The notes beneath the pieces are model-generated. The model did no database searches, had not been told where the DNA came from, and saw only the letters and a program-made list of their open reading frames with translations. Source: Rhizomys pruinosus (lineage: Eukaryota > Chordata > Mammalia > Rodentia > Spalacidae). From it: a stretch of DNA of 64,000 nucleotides. Each line of letters opens with the position of its first letter. Position 1 is the stretch's first letter. Positions 43,985-55,735 of the stretch are shown here, piece after piece. Both the position numbers and the translations under genes were made by a program. The DNA is taken from positions 1,049,146 to 1,113,145 of the forward strand of contig VZQC01009973.1 in NCBI GenBank assembly GCA_009823505.1, written 5' to 3'.

Positions 43985-44454
43985 CCACACTGAGGCTCCA
44001 GGTGTAGCCTTTTGGTGTTCTCCTCCCCTTCACTAGTGCCTGCACATTCCTGGGATTGGAGGATCCCTGGGTAGCTCTGGCCAGCCAGTCAGCAAACTGG
44101 GTAGAAGTCCTCAAAGGGAGGGGGAGGGAGAAGGTACTGGGAAGCCTGGGGGAGGGGGGGCGAAGAAAAGGATGGGTTTAAGAATGAGCAGGAAGAAATT
44201 CCATGGGGGAAAAACTCAACTTTACTTTTACAACCTGGGGTATTTATACTGGACCTTGTGAGGTGCGACTGAGGGTTGGGGTATACAGGAATTTATACTA
44301 TATACTACTACAGGAATGTGACAATGGTTTACCCAAAGCATCAAAGAGAGTGGCACCAAGCAGTTTCCAAAAGGAACAGGAAATCAGTAGGATTCCAGTC
44401 TGAGGACTCGGGAGTTGCCAGCTGACTCCTTAGTGCTTCTGCCAAACAGAATCC
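43985..44454 (-). repeat. ERV-2 5' LTR
   Basis: Pairs with 38617-39080 along its length. The start on the minus strand is 'tgtggattctgtttgg'. It carries a sense-strand TATA-like box ('agtataaatacc', about 44240). Confidence 0.75.
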
Positions 44455-44460
44455 ACACAC

Positions 44461-44510
44461 AACTGGATCACTTCTTGTATCAGAATGAAACTAAACCCCT
44501 ATCTTTCATC
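44461..44510 (+). mobile_element. L1-E fragment, right part
   Basis: 'aactggatcacttcttgtat' and 'gaatgaaactaaacccctat' continue the L1 frame broken at 38612 (compare L1-C 35655-35705). Confidence 0.7.
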
Positions 44511-44639
44511 TTTTATAGAATCTTGAGAAGGATAAAACCGCAGGGAGTGAGCATCTTTAGGGAGGATATTTTAGTTTCTAAATTTCCTAACTCAGAGTTA
44601 TTCAAAGATCAGGGGTGCAGAAACTATTCCACCACTTCA

Positions 44640-45400
44640 GGCAATAACAACAGGAAAATGTAGGAGTCCAGAAGCAACAGGAAGACACAGAAGATCAAAG
44701 GATTGCAGAAAGTGTCTGAATATCAAATTAATTGCAATCATTGCACACAAAGACAGGCCAACACAAGAAGCCTGCCTCCTAAATTACAAATCCAAATATG
44801 ACTTACAGTTTCTTACATAGCCATACAATTATCGAGATTAAAAGTCACCACTCACACCAAGAATCAAAACAATTAAAACTGTAATGAAAAAAAAAATGCA
44901 ATGGACTGATAGCAATGGAGATTTCAGAGCAAAGAAAACTGCTGTAGGTAAAGATTATTGAATAAGAGAAAATACATCAGTCCAGGCAAACATCAAGATC
45001 CTAGATGAATAAACAACAAACAGAAGAGTTTAGAAATATATGAAACAAAAACTGTTTACCTTGAAGTATTAATTGCCAATTCCATAATTTTACCAATAAT
45101 TTAAAGCGATTGTATCAGCAAATTTTATAGGGAACTCTAAGACAGAAACTCAGCAAACATACAACAAATATACAAAAAAGAAATGATATCATCATACAAG
45201 AGCACAATTGAAATAGAAAACATTATACCTGTCAAGAAAATAATATTTTTAAATTTCTATGAAATATTAAACAGAACAAAACAATATAGCTCAAAAAAAC
45301 TTAAGATTGAAATAATTCTATCTATATTCTCTGATCATAATTAAGTAAACTCACGTTTATAATTGTTGATAGAACATGGAGATGGAACAACGAGGGTTTC
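44640..45400 (+). mobile_element. Ancient L1 remnant
   Basis: 'agattgaaataattctatc' with 'tctctgatcataattaagta' (about 45305-45355) resembles the end of an L1 endonuclease domain. Earlier parts resemble old ORF1/ORF2 sequence only loosely. No frame survives. Confidence 0.35.
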
Positions 45401-45608
45401 AGCCAGGAAGCAGATTTTACACCTGCTATCACTGGCATAAAGACTCAAATCCAAAGGCTGAGCCTCAAGAACAGTAGAACGTTGTCTTATATACTTTCTG
45501 TTAATTTCCCAAATATTTTAATACATTTCTTTCTCCTTTATGGTAACATACATTCTGATTGGATTACAGAGTTCAAATAGGGTTCTACACAATCACAAAG
45601 ACACTGAA

Positions 45609-47890
45609 TTTTTTTTCTTTTTTTTATTGATGCTTTGTGTTTTTCATACATCATTTTCCAATTCAGTTCAAGCATATTTCCCTTTCCCTTCCCCCGACCC
45701 CACCCCACCCCATAACAGATCATGCATTCTGCCATAACTGTCCTGCATCTTTCTCTCAGTTTATTTTTCCATTTTTTTAGCAATAAGTAATAATTTATGC
45801 GTACAAGCATCCGTCATGTAAAACCAATTTGCAGGCAGTTGTGCCCAAACCCACACAGCCCATGGGTCCCACCATCCAGCGGGGGGTGGGGGCTTGTATG
45901 TTCAATCAAGTTGATCAAATGAGTGTACCGACTATATTGCTGTAGTTTCACCATTCACCCCAATTGCAGCCCTTACAATCTACCACACCCCCTCTTCCAC
46001 AGATTGTTCCCTAGGCTTAGAAAAGGGGCATAGGTGGATGAGAAGCAAAACAGTCTACTTTCTCTGGAGCTGTTTTCTTGGACTCTGGTCAATTCTGGCT
46101 GTTTCCTTTCATGGGCTGACAGTTTGTCCAGGAATAACCTTTCGATCCTACTAATGAAGCACAAGCAATTAGATATATAGGTATTTAAACAGTACTAATA
46201 GTTATGGTAGGTTACTTTGGTATAGACACAGATGTTTGGATGGTATGTTAATCCATGAATTAAATTTTTTCTGTTAAATATGACAGGGTCTTACTATGGC
46301 TTATAACATCTCCTAACCATTAGAGGATGTAAGCTTGTGGCATCAGCCATTGGTTATTCCTCCAAGGAGAGAACAAATACCCAATTAGATTTGGGATATG
46401 CAGGCATATGGCTGCCTCTGCTGCACAGTATTTCCAGGCAGGTGAAGTGTAGATGGTGCTGATGGAGGAGTCTTGATTGACTCAAGGAGAGCCATATTTG
46501 CTTTATTGGTTTAGTGGCCTTGGTAACACTCTCTGTTATTCCAGAGTCCATCTGTACACTTGCATTTGTGGTCTCAATATATCTTTCCCATGTTAACGTC
46601 AGGTCTTTGACAGCAGGGCCTTATCACCTCTCTTCCTGCAGGTATCCCAGTTTAGAGGCAAGGAGCCTTTACCTTTTGTGGGGGCTTGGCTCCCCTGGCC
46701 AACATCTCCTTGGTAGAATAACCCATTGCTGATGTCAGAGCTCCCATATGATATTTTCCTTAAGTGCATATCTTAAAGAGACTTTAGTATGATATTTGGT
46801 TCTGAATAGAGAATACTCCTTTTCACAGTTCCTATGTATATTAGTCAATTAAAGAAGGCAGATTTACTGGTTTTATAAGAGATTGCCTCTATAATAGTTG
46901 TCTCCAATTTACAGTTGGAGAAAGACCTCATCATCATCATCATATTTCTCCTTGTTCTGTAGGGGGGAGGTATGAAAGTCTCTCATACTAAAACCTTTGT
47001 GGCACCTAGAAGGTAAGTTTTAATTAGGACTCATTATAAATAGTCGTTACAAGTAGGATCCACAGAGGGGTTTCATGTTTGTAGCAATCTGAGGCTTTTC
47101 TTCCTTTCAATGTTCAGACAGGTCAACCTTTCTGTTGGCACTTTCTGGTATATCCTACTCAATGCAAAGCTGTATCTTTTCTTTCTCAGCCATTAATTGG
47201 TGACATTTTGACCTGTTGGAAAATACAAATCTTTTCCCATAGTTAGTTTTAAGATTTGAATTGCAAGGTTTTTGACTAAAAGGTTTCATATCTATCTGTA
47301 TCTCCCCCTTTTTTTAGGTTTTTGTTTTCTGGCCCATGAGTTTCCAGAAGACAGTTGTATTATACACACCTATAGGGTGGAATCAAGGCACAGATTTCAT
47401 CAAATTCACCCATGCTATTTTGGGTGACTGTATGTGATTAACATGGGAAGCAAACTTAATTTTTACATTAAATCATCTTATAGGTGAAAGAGAATGCTAC
47501 AAGGTGATACTGTACAACAAAGAAAGTATAGAGAACATTTGTATGTGCCAATCCCAAAGTTATTGTTATAGATATTTTATGCAAAACAAATGTGGATAAC
47601 AGCAATTTATATCTCCATTTAACTCAGATGCATTACAGTTTTTATCTGAGCCTGTAAACCAATGTCGTTTAATATACACATATTTACTTTTTTTAAGTCC
47701 TAAAACACCATGTAACCTGTAGACAGTGTCTGGGCAAAACTGGATACTTGTTGAACTCACGTCAATTAAATATGCATTAATCGAATATACGCCTGTGTCA
47801 CTCTCCCGCCTCCCCACCCTTCCAAATTCACCATTTCAGTAAGTTTTCTGATGCAGTCTTTCTGTTGTTGTTCTTTTCTTATACATCCCT
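45609..47890 (-). repeat. L1-A 3' region: module plus canonical L1 tail
   Basis: From the poly(T), 'gatcatgcattctgcc' and 'cctgcatctttctctcagt' (tail), then 'gcccaaacccacacagccc', 'gattgttccctaggcttag', 'ggctgtttcctttcatggg', 'cacagatgtttggatggta', 'ggttattcctccaaggag', 'ggccttggtaacactct', 'ccaacatctccttgg' and 'cattttgacctgttgga'. These match copies 1 and 2 in reverse order. Beyond it (47900 on) ORF2 begins with no second L1 tail between, so it occupies the 3' UTR position. Confidence 0.78.
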
Positions 47891-47999
47891 CTCCACTAGA
47901 AATACTTATATCTGGGTTATTGGCACTAGTTTCCACATGTGAGGGACACCATGTGTCATTTGTTTTTCTGGGACTGTGTTACTTCACTTAACATAATAT

Positions 48000-50900
48000 C
48001 TTCTAGCTCCATCCATTTACCTGCAAAGTTTATGATGTTGTCCCTCTTTACCACTGCATACAACTCCATTGTATACAAGTACCATATTTTCTCTATCCAC
48101 TCGTCAGTTGAGGGGCACCTGGGCTAGTTCCAGCTTTTTGCTACTGTGAACAGAGCTGGAATAAACATAGCTGTGCATGTATCTCTACAGTAAGATGTCC
48201 CTTGTGGATATATAGCTAGGAGTAGTATGACTGGATCAAATGGTAGGCTCATTTTGATTCTTCTAAGGGTTCTCCACACTGCTTTCCATAGTGGCTGTAC
48301 AAGTTTACATTCCCACCAACAATGGATGAGTGTTCCCCTTTCCCCACAACCTCTCCAGCACTTGGTATCATTCATAATCCTGATCTTAGCCAGTCTTATT
48401 GGAGTAAGATGATATCTCAAAGTGGTTTTAGTTTGCATTTCCTTAATTATTAGTGATGTTGAAAACTTCTTAAGATGTTTCTCGGCAATCTCTAATTCCT
48501 CCTCCATGAAGTCTCTCTATTCAGATCTTTGCTCCATCTTTTGAGTGATTCATTTGTTTTCTTTCTTCTTTGTTTTTTTTGTTTGAGAGCTTGTATTACT
48601 CTAGGAAATTAATGCCTTGTGAGATGTAATTTGCAGTGAAGGTTTCCTCCCACTCTGTGGTTTTCTCTTCATTCTTCCGTTATTGTTTCTTTCTAATGTA
48701 CAGAACCTTTGGAGTTTAATGATGGTCCATTTGTCAATTGTTACTATTTTTGTGGCATCTTTGCTGTCTGAATTGGAAGTAGGGTTCCTACGTCTATGTC
48801 TGTAGTCTGCTGCAAGTGTTGCGCTGTCTATCACTCCAGAATTTGGGGTTTCACATAGAGGGTTCGTTTGATCACATATGGAGTTGACTTTTTACAGGGT
48901 GATATGTAGGGGTTTAAGTTTTCATTTCCTTCTTCAAGTGGTGATCACAGTTTTGATCAACATCACCACTTACATGAGATGATGTCTTTCTAATTATGTG
49001 TTTTCTTGGCCCCATTGTCAAATATGAGTGTGGTTGAAAATTGTTGAAGCTCAAGGTTTGGGAATCTTCAGTTTTGTATTATTGGTCTACTGGGTCTGTT
49101 TTGTGCAGTACCCAGGCTGTTTTTATGACTATAGCCATGTGAAGTTTAATGTCTGGTATAGGCGATCCCCCTGTAGTATGCTCTTTCTCTCAGGGTTTGC
49201 TTTGGCTATTTGGGGTCTTTTGTCTTTTCACAACTGAAATTGGGTTATATTTTTCCAGTCCTGGAAGAAACTCCTTGGGGCTTTATGATGGGATTGCATT
49301 AAAATGTTTACACTCAGTTTTGGTAGATGTGAAACTTTTCATATATTTTCCCACTCCAGTGAGCATGAAGGTTCGCCATCTTCTGATGTTCATTCCAATT
49401 CCGTTTTCCTAGGGGTTTAAAATTTTTTGTTGTTAGAGTTCCTTGTGTCTTTTGTTATGGTTTGTTCCTAGTATTTTTATTTTTCTTTGAGGCTATTGTG
49501 AGTTGCGGAAAGGTCTCCTTATAGTCCTCTTTCAGTTGCTTTGTTGTTGGTGTAAAGGCTACTGATTTTCAAGATTTATTTTGTGGGGCGAGGGAGAGGC
49601 AGTAATCCTCGGCCACTTACTGAGCTTTAATCGCTTTACTAGGATAGTTTCTAGGTGGACTCCACCTTAAGATTATTAGGTAAACGAACTCATATCATCC
49701 ACAAACAAGGGATTAGCCTTTGACTTCCTCTTTTCCAATTAGAACTCCTTTAATTTGCTTTTTGCTTATTGCCCTAGCAAGGGTTCAAGGACTATATTGA
49801 AAAAAGAGTGGTGAATGGGCAGCCTTTGCGAGAGTTTTCCTACTTTAGGAAATGCTTGTCATTTCCCACTTAGATGATTGATATTGCTTGTGCGGTTCCT
49901 GTATATGGTTATTTGCGATTACATTGAGAATGATCACTCCCGTCCAATTCTTTCTAGGACTTTAGGCATGAAGTGATGCTTGATTTTGTCAAAGCTTTTT
50001 CCAGCATCAATTGAGATGATGGGTGTGTTTTTGTCTTTCCTTCAGCTTGTATGTTGATGAATATTTCACTTGATTTTCATATGTTGAACACTCCCTGCAT
50101 CTCTGGTATGTATACAACTTGGTCATGGTGGATGATTTCATGATGTGGGTCTGCGATTTGCCAGTATCCTAATTAGAATTTTGACATCTGTGATCATTAA
50201 GGAGATGGGTCTAAAGTTCTCATTTTTGGTTGTAACTTTACCTGGTTCTGGGTCAATAAGTGATGCTGTTTCAATAGAAGGAATACTCGGAGAATTTCCT
50301 CCGTTTGTATCCTTCTAAACAATTTGAGTAATAATGGTTGTAAATCTTTTCGAAATACTTTTTTAGAATTCTGCCGTGAAGACCTTCTGGGCCTGGGCAT
50401 TTTTTGGTTGGGAGGCTACTTATTATATCTCGATTTCTTCTGTACTATTGGTCTGTTTGGACTGTCGATCTCTTCTTAGTGGTTATGAGCACTTTGGTGA
50501 TTCCAGGATTTCAGATATTACTCCATTCTTCTAGGTTTTTCAACTTGGTAGAGTATAGGTTTTTCAAATTTAGTATAGGTTTCTGAAGAATTCTCGTAGG
50601 ATTTGATCTTTTCTCTGTTGTGATCTTTTCATCACTTTTCATCACAGATACTATTGATTTGGAGTTGTTCCCTCTTTTTTTGGTTAACTGAGCCAGAGTT
50701 CTGTCTATCTGTTTATTCTTTCAAAGAATCACTTTTGCATTCATTGATTTTTGTATAGTTGTCTTTGTTTTTTTCATTGATCTCTTGCTCTGATTTTTAT
50801 TATTCTGTCTGCGGAGGGTTCATTTGTTGTTGATTCTCAAGTGTTTTTATCTGCAGTGTTAGATCATTCACTTGTGCTCTTTCAGTTTTATTAATGTAGG

Positions 50901-51830
50901 CACTTAGAGCTATAAACTTCCCTCTTATGACTGCTTTTAAAGGATCCCATAGATTTTGCTGTGTTGTTTTATCATTGTCATTCAGTTCCAGGAATGTTTT
51001 TATTTCTTTCTTTATTTCTTCCTTGACCCACTCATTATTCAGGAGAGTGTTGTTTAGTCTCCATGTGTTCCTGTAGGTTGTAGGGTTTATTCTGGTGTTG
51101 ATATTGAGTTTTATTGCACTGTGGTCTGATAGAATGCATGAGATTATTTCAGTATTTTTATTTTTGTTGAGGGTTTTTTTTTTTCTGTGTCCCAGTATAT
51201 GGTCTATTTTGGAGAATGTTCCATGAGGTGCTGAGTAGAAAGTGTATTCTCTGGTGTTTGGGTGAAATATTCAATAGATGTCTGTGAGGTCCATTTGATG
51301 TATTGTTTCATGTAGTTCAGATGTTTCTCTGTTTATCTTTTGTCCTGTTGATCTGTCTAGGGGAATTAATGGGGTATTGAAGTCCCCTACTATTAGTGTG
51401 CTGGGGTTAATCTGTGCCTTGGGATCCTGAAGAATTGTCTTTATAAATTTTGGTGCACCGGTGTTTGGTGCATATATATTCATGATTGTGAGATCTTCAT
51501 CGTCAATTGTTCTTTTAATAAGGATGTAATGGCCCTCTTTGTCTCTTTTGATTTCTTTTGTTTTGAAGTCTATTTTGTCTGATATTAGATTAGCCACACC
51601 CACTTTCATTTTGGTACCATTTGCTTGGAATACTTTCTTCTATCCCTTCATCTTAAGTTGGTGCCTATCCATGAAATTGAGATGCATTTCTTGTAGACAG
51701 CATATAGATGGGTTTTGTTTTATAATCCATTCTCCCAGTCTATGCCTTTCGATTGGGGAGCTTAGCCCATTAATATTTAAGGTTATAATTGAAGGATGGA
51801 TGTTGCTTCCTTTCACTTTATTATCCATTT
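48000..51830 (-). pseudogene. L1-A ORF2 remnant
   Basis: The endonuclease start is clear (51640-51828: 'ITLNINGLSSPIERHRLGEW', 'CCLQEMHL'), and 51271-51609 gives 'TIMNIYAPNTGAPKFIKTIL' and 'LIVGDFNTPL'. The RT and C-terminal parts (50200-48124) are recognisable at DNA level but strewn with one- and two-base indels; 'WWECKLVQPLWKAVWRTL' (48124-48507) marks the Cys-rich C-terminal end. Confidence 0.85.
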
Positions 51831-51869
51831 GGACTTCTAGCCTCTGATTTTGCTCCTATGGTTATGTTT

Positions 51870-53850
51870 TTATTACTTTATTTTCCTAGTTCTTTGCGGA
51901 TTGATGCTCCTCTCTTCTGCCCTTTGAATTGCTTCAAATATTTTATGAAGGGTTGGTTTTCCAGACATGTATTCTATCATCTTGTTAATATCATGGAAGA
52001 TTTTTCTCTCTCCTTCAGCTATAGTCAACATTTTTGCTGGGTAAAGTATTCTGGGTTGGCATCCATAGTCCCTTACCACTGGAAATGCTTTGGTCCATGT
52101 TCTTCTTGCTTTCATGGTTTGAGCCGAGAAGTGAGTTGTAATTCTGATGGGTTTCCCTTTGTATGTGACTTGATTTTCTTTTGTAGCTTTCATAATTTTG
52201 TCTTTGTTTTGGGCATCTAGCATTTTAACTATGATATGGCATGGGGTGTTTCTTTTCTGATCTTGTCTATTTGGGGTCCTATGTGCTTCTTGTATTTGTA
52301 TGGGTTTGTCTATTTTATTTTGGGGAAATTTTCATCTATTATTCTGATGAAGATCTGATCAATACTATTCTCTTGAGATTCTTCTCCTTCCTTTATTCCT
52401 ATGATGTGGAGGTTTGATCTTTTCATAGTGTCCCATATTTCCTGGTTGTTCCACTTTTGTGTATTTTTAAATTTTTCATAATCTTTATTTGAGCTTTTTA
52501 ATTGCTCTGTGTTATCTTCCAGATCTGATATTCTTTGTTCTGCTTCCTCGATTCTACTTCTGAGCTTTTCCTTTCTGTTCTTCTTTTTATTTGTTTTTGT
52601 TTTCCATTTTTATTATTTTTTGTTTTGTGTTTTTAATTCTATTTTCTTTCAATTTACAGATTCAGCATTTTCCCTTTCCTCCCATCCCCCCCACACCATC
52701 ACCAGACATGTATTCTGCCATAACTGTCTGCATCTTCAGGTTTTTTTTTTTTTCATTGTAAGCATATTAAGTATAAATTCATGAGTATAAGCACTTCGTT
52801 CAACAACCAATCTAACAGACCTGTTGTGCCGAAACCCCCACAGTCCCACCATTCAGTGGGGGACAGGTTGTTTGTTTCAACTCAAGTTTGATCAAATAAG
52901 TGTCCAGACTACATCACTGATAGTTCCACTTCGCCACCAATCGCCAGCTTATATTTACCACACCCCTTCTTCTGCAGTTATACCCTAGGTTAGAAATCAT
53001 CCAACATATGTGTCTATAGCAAAGATAACATACCATAACTATTAGTGCTGCTAAATACCTTATATATCTAATTGCTGTTGTGCTTCCTTAGTAGGACGAA
53101 TATGGTTACTCCTAACAAACTGTCAACCCATGAAAGGAAACAGCCAGAATTGAACAGAACCCAGTCAACAGCTCCAGAGAGAGGACAGTTTTACTACTCA
53201 TCCTTTCTTCTTGATTGTATGAGGATTTCTAATTCCTTTTACGTTTACATCCTGTGTTGTTTCTTTTACTTTCCATTTCCTTTTTGAGGCTTCTCATCTC
53301 TTCCTGGTGCTTCTATCTCTCTTGGTAACTCATTCTTCGTGGTTGACTTTTTCAGTGTTTCTAATTACTTCGGATTTTGTTTTTTCTTCCCTAGTTCTTT
53401 CTGGTTAGTTTGTCAATCTGTTCCTTCAGTTCTTTCGATTGTCATTGTCTGCCTCTTAGGTCTTTTTGAGTTTTTCATTCTCTTCCCTTTAGTTCTCTGA
53501 TTCTTTCTTTATATTTTTCTTCCCTTAGTTCTTTCTGGAGTGTGTCAGTCTCCTTTAGCTTTCCAAAATGTTTGTCATTTTATCCCTCTAGTTCCCTTTG
53601 AGTTTTTTCAATATCTCTTTAGTTCTCTGATTTTCTTTAATGTTCTTTTCAATTTCTCTTCATAGGTCTGCAATAGTCCTCTAAGATCTGTTCCTTGGGT
53701 TCTCCCCAAGTGGTTCCAATGTAGTATATCTCCTACAGGTTTGGTAAGCGCTGGTGCAGGTTATCTGGCTTCCCATTATGTCCCTTCATCGTGTCCCTGG
53801 CAGTGGGCTTTCTTTTGTGGTTCAGAATCACAAATCTCTTTTCACTATGT
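51870..53850 (-). pseudogene. L1-A ORF1 remnant, split by a nested insertion
   Basis: 51873-52223 encodes the C-terminal domain ('MLDAQNKDKIMKATKEN', 'GCQPRILYPAKML'). The RRM part follows to about 52585, then the insert, then the coiled-coil part (53202-53800) with repeated 'agttctttct' type sequence and many frameshifts. Confidence 0.75.
52586..53201 (-). mobile_element. Module copy with L1 tail and 5' inversion, nested in L1-A ORF1
   Basis: Tail part: pyrimidine tract near 52670-52692, 'acatgtattctgccataact', 'acagtcccaccattcagtg', 'tgatcaaataagtgtccaga', to 'ccctaggttagaaatc' (about 52998). The rest (about 53000-53195: 'aactgtcaacccatgaaagg', 'cagccagaattgaacagaa', 'acagctccagagag') is inverted relative to it. 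Flanks 'cctttctgttcttctt' (about 52570) and 'cctttcttcttg' (about 53202) fit a decayed target duplication. Confidence 0.82.
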
Positions 53851-53879
53851 TAGTGGTGGTTCTTTCCTCTTCAGATGCT

Positions 53880-54350
53880 TTTTTTTTTAATTTTTCTTCT
53901 CCTGCCTTGGTTTAATGGGAGTAATTGATTTGTCTAGTTTTCAGGCTTTCCAATTTTGTTTAATATATTGAATATTGAAGCCAAAGTACTCTCTTCCCGT
54001 TCTGAAGGTTCTGCCAAAAAATTCCGATTGGATTCTCACCAATTCCCGTTGGTGGTGGTAGGGTTATGCCTGACCTAGTCCAAACCCTTGGTACCCACTT
54101 CGAGTTGACTTTCTGCCAGCCGCTCAGAGGTGCAGAAGCACCGAACCCAAACCCGCCATCCATCGGGTCCAGTGCGGAATCATTGACCCACAACCTGCTC
54201 ACTAGCCTGTGACCCAGTACCCACCTGAGTGACTTCCAGCCAGCCTGCACAAAGGCGCAGAAGCACTGAACCAAACCTGCCGACCATCTGGTCCAGTGCA
54301 GAAGTACCGACCCAAATCCGCTGACCTATATGCACTGATTTTAATGGGTT
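53880..54350 (-). promoter_or_regulatory. L1-A 5' UTR with two tandem monomers
   Basis: About 54090-54210 and 54215-54330 share 'gtacccac(c/t)t', 'agcc(a/g)gc', 'gcagaagcac(c/t)gaac', 'c(a/g)tc(c/t)ggtccagtgc'. GC-rich tandem units at the 5' end are the usual muroid L1 promoter form. Confidence 0.65.
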
Positions 54351-54684
54351 GCCTTCTCTTTGTTCTGAGAAGGTTTTACTGCAAAAGACAGTGATAATAT
54401 GAAACTATATAGCTACATGAAACTTAATCATTATGCATTTCAGGAAACCAATCAAAGATAAATGAATACCTAATATAAAAGAACTCTTACAACATTAATT
54501 AAAAATAAGACATAAAAATTGAGGGAAAATGTATCAAACTGTGTAGGATAGAAATAGATATCTGTAAGAGGGAATTTCATAGAACAAAATCATTACCTTA
54601 CAAATGGATAATGTGTAAATATTTCAAAAGAGCAAAATACACTTCCATAAATATAAGGAAGTAAACCATAAAGATGAAAATCAA

Positions 54685-54946
54685 GGGGCTGGAGAGATGG
54701 CCTAGCGGTTAAGAGCGCCGACCGCTCTTACAGAGGACCCGGGTTCGATCCCCAGCACCCACATGGCGGCCGAGAGCCGTCTGAAACTCCAATTCCAGGA
54801 GAACTCCAGCTCCAGGGGAATCCGAGACCCTCTTCTGACCTCCGCGGCATTGCACGACACGGGTGCACAGACCTGCATGCAGACAGTACATTGATACACG
54901 TACAGAAATAAAAAAATAAAATAAAATAAAATAAAAGTTTTAAAAA
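54685..54946 (+). mobile_element. B2 SINE, young, perfect 15-bp target duplication
   Basis: 'ggggctggagagatggccta', A box region, B box 'gggttcgatcccc', doubled 'ctccaattccaggag'/'ctccagctccagggg' block and an A-rich (AAAAT)n tail. 'aaagatgaaaatcaa' flanks it at 54670-54684 and 54947-54961. Its few private changes and intact CpGs mark it as the youngest B2 here. Confidence 0.97.
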
Positions 54947-55065
54947 AAAGATGAAAATCAATAAAATTGAATATTGGTTTATTATATAATATCAGTGATA
55001 CAACATAGTTAATACTTTAAAACAGTAACACTGATAGTCACTATCAACACAGGGAAAAACATACT

Positions 55066-55187
55066 AGACATTCTGGCTCACAGCTCTAATCTCAGGACTT
55101 GGGAAGTTGACATAGGATTATTTACTAGCATTTTGAGACAAGTCTAGGCTACGAATCAAAACTTGTTTCAAAATGAACAAACAAATA
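55066..55187 (+). mobile_element. Old B1/PB1-type SINE
   Basis: 'ctggctcacagctctaatct', 'aggacttgggaagttgacat', 'gagacaagtctaggcta' and the A-rich 'caaaatgaacaaacaaa' end match a B1-like body in sense orientation. Confidence 0.65.
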
Positions 55188-55194
55188 AGCTGTC

Positions 55195-55735
55195 TCAATT
55201 ATTTTACTATTGTTGTGATAAAATACAGTGAACAGGTAATTTATTTTAAAAAAAGAAGGTTGGATCCGGGTGTGGTTGCACACGCCTTTAATACCAGCAC
55301 TCCGGAGGCAGAGGCAGGCTGATCTCTATGAGTTCAAGGCCATCCTGGTCTACATCGCAAGCTCCAGGCCAGCTGGGACTAAAGGAAGACCCTGTCTCAA
55401 CAAAACAACAACAAAAAAAAGATTTTGGGAATATAGGCTAAATCTTATGGTTCAAAAGGAGCAAGCCCACTGTAGTAGGGGAGCATAGCAGTAGATGTGG
55501 ATGGAACAAGAGCAGATGTAAGGTCTCACATGTTCAAGCAGGCACAGGAAGGAGACTGTAAATCTGGAAGGCTTAAGAACACTCCAACTTACGTCCCAGT
55601 GACATGCTTCCTCCTGCATACCTACACCTTTAAACAACTCCAAAAACAGTGCCAACAACTGTGGACAAAATTTCCAAATACTTGGAGCCTAAATGGGACA
55701 TTCTCATCCAAACCACCACATTCTACTCTTTGGCC
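55195..55735 (+). repeat. LTR-like repeat, left copy, with a B1 inside
   Basis: Begins near 'attgttgtgataaaatac' and ends 'cattctcatccaaaccacca'. It pairs with 57030-57378 ('gataaaacatggtgacc' to 'cattctcattcaaaccacca'). Shared middle phrases include 'aggtctcacatgttcaagca'/'ggctcacatcttcaagca' and 'caggaagg'. The type is common in rodents; I do not name the family. Confidence 0.6.
55263..55420 (+). mobile_element. B1 SINE
   Basis: 'gatccgggtgtggttgcaca', 'gaggcagaggcaggctgatc', 'gagttcaaggccatcctggt' and 'gaagaccctgtctcaacaa', sense orientation. Confidence 0.92.

Larger units (their letters stand above)
38613..44457 (-). mobile_element. ERV-2: two-LTR endogenous retrovirus, minus strand
   Basis: Similar LTRs lie at 38617-39080 (3') and about 43985-44454 (5'), both with the end 'tgtggagattcc'/'tgtggattctg' on the minus strand. 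A purine tract on the sense strand abuts the 3' LTR (39083-39103). The provirus interrupts one L1 fragment (L1-E), which resumes on the other side. No gag, pol or env motif is seen; several SINEs lie inside, so it is old and non-coding as it stands. Confidence 0.75.
45609..54350 (-). mobile_element. L1-A: near full-length LINE-1 with an unusual long 3' end
   Basis: Reading plus: poly(T), L1 tail, ~2.1 kb module sequence (to about 47890), inverted ORF2 (to about 51830), inverted ORF1 with a nested insertion, and a 5' region with two ~120-bp units (54090-54330). The ERV, B1 and B2 insertions common elsewhere are absent. Candidate flanks 'caaagacactga' (about 45597) and 'aaaagacagtga' (about 54379) match at 10 of 12 bases, which is suggestive only. 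Confidence 0.78.

Noticed and set aside
45590..54395. Target duplication for L1-A
   Set aside because: Only 10 of 12 bases match between the candidate flanks and the 5' end is not exact, so it is not claimed as fact.
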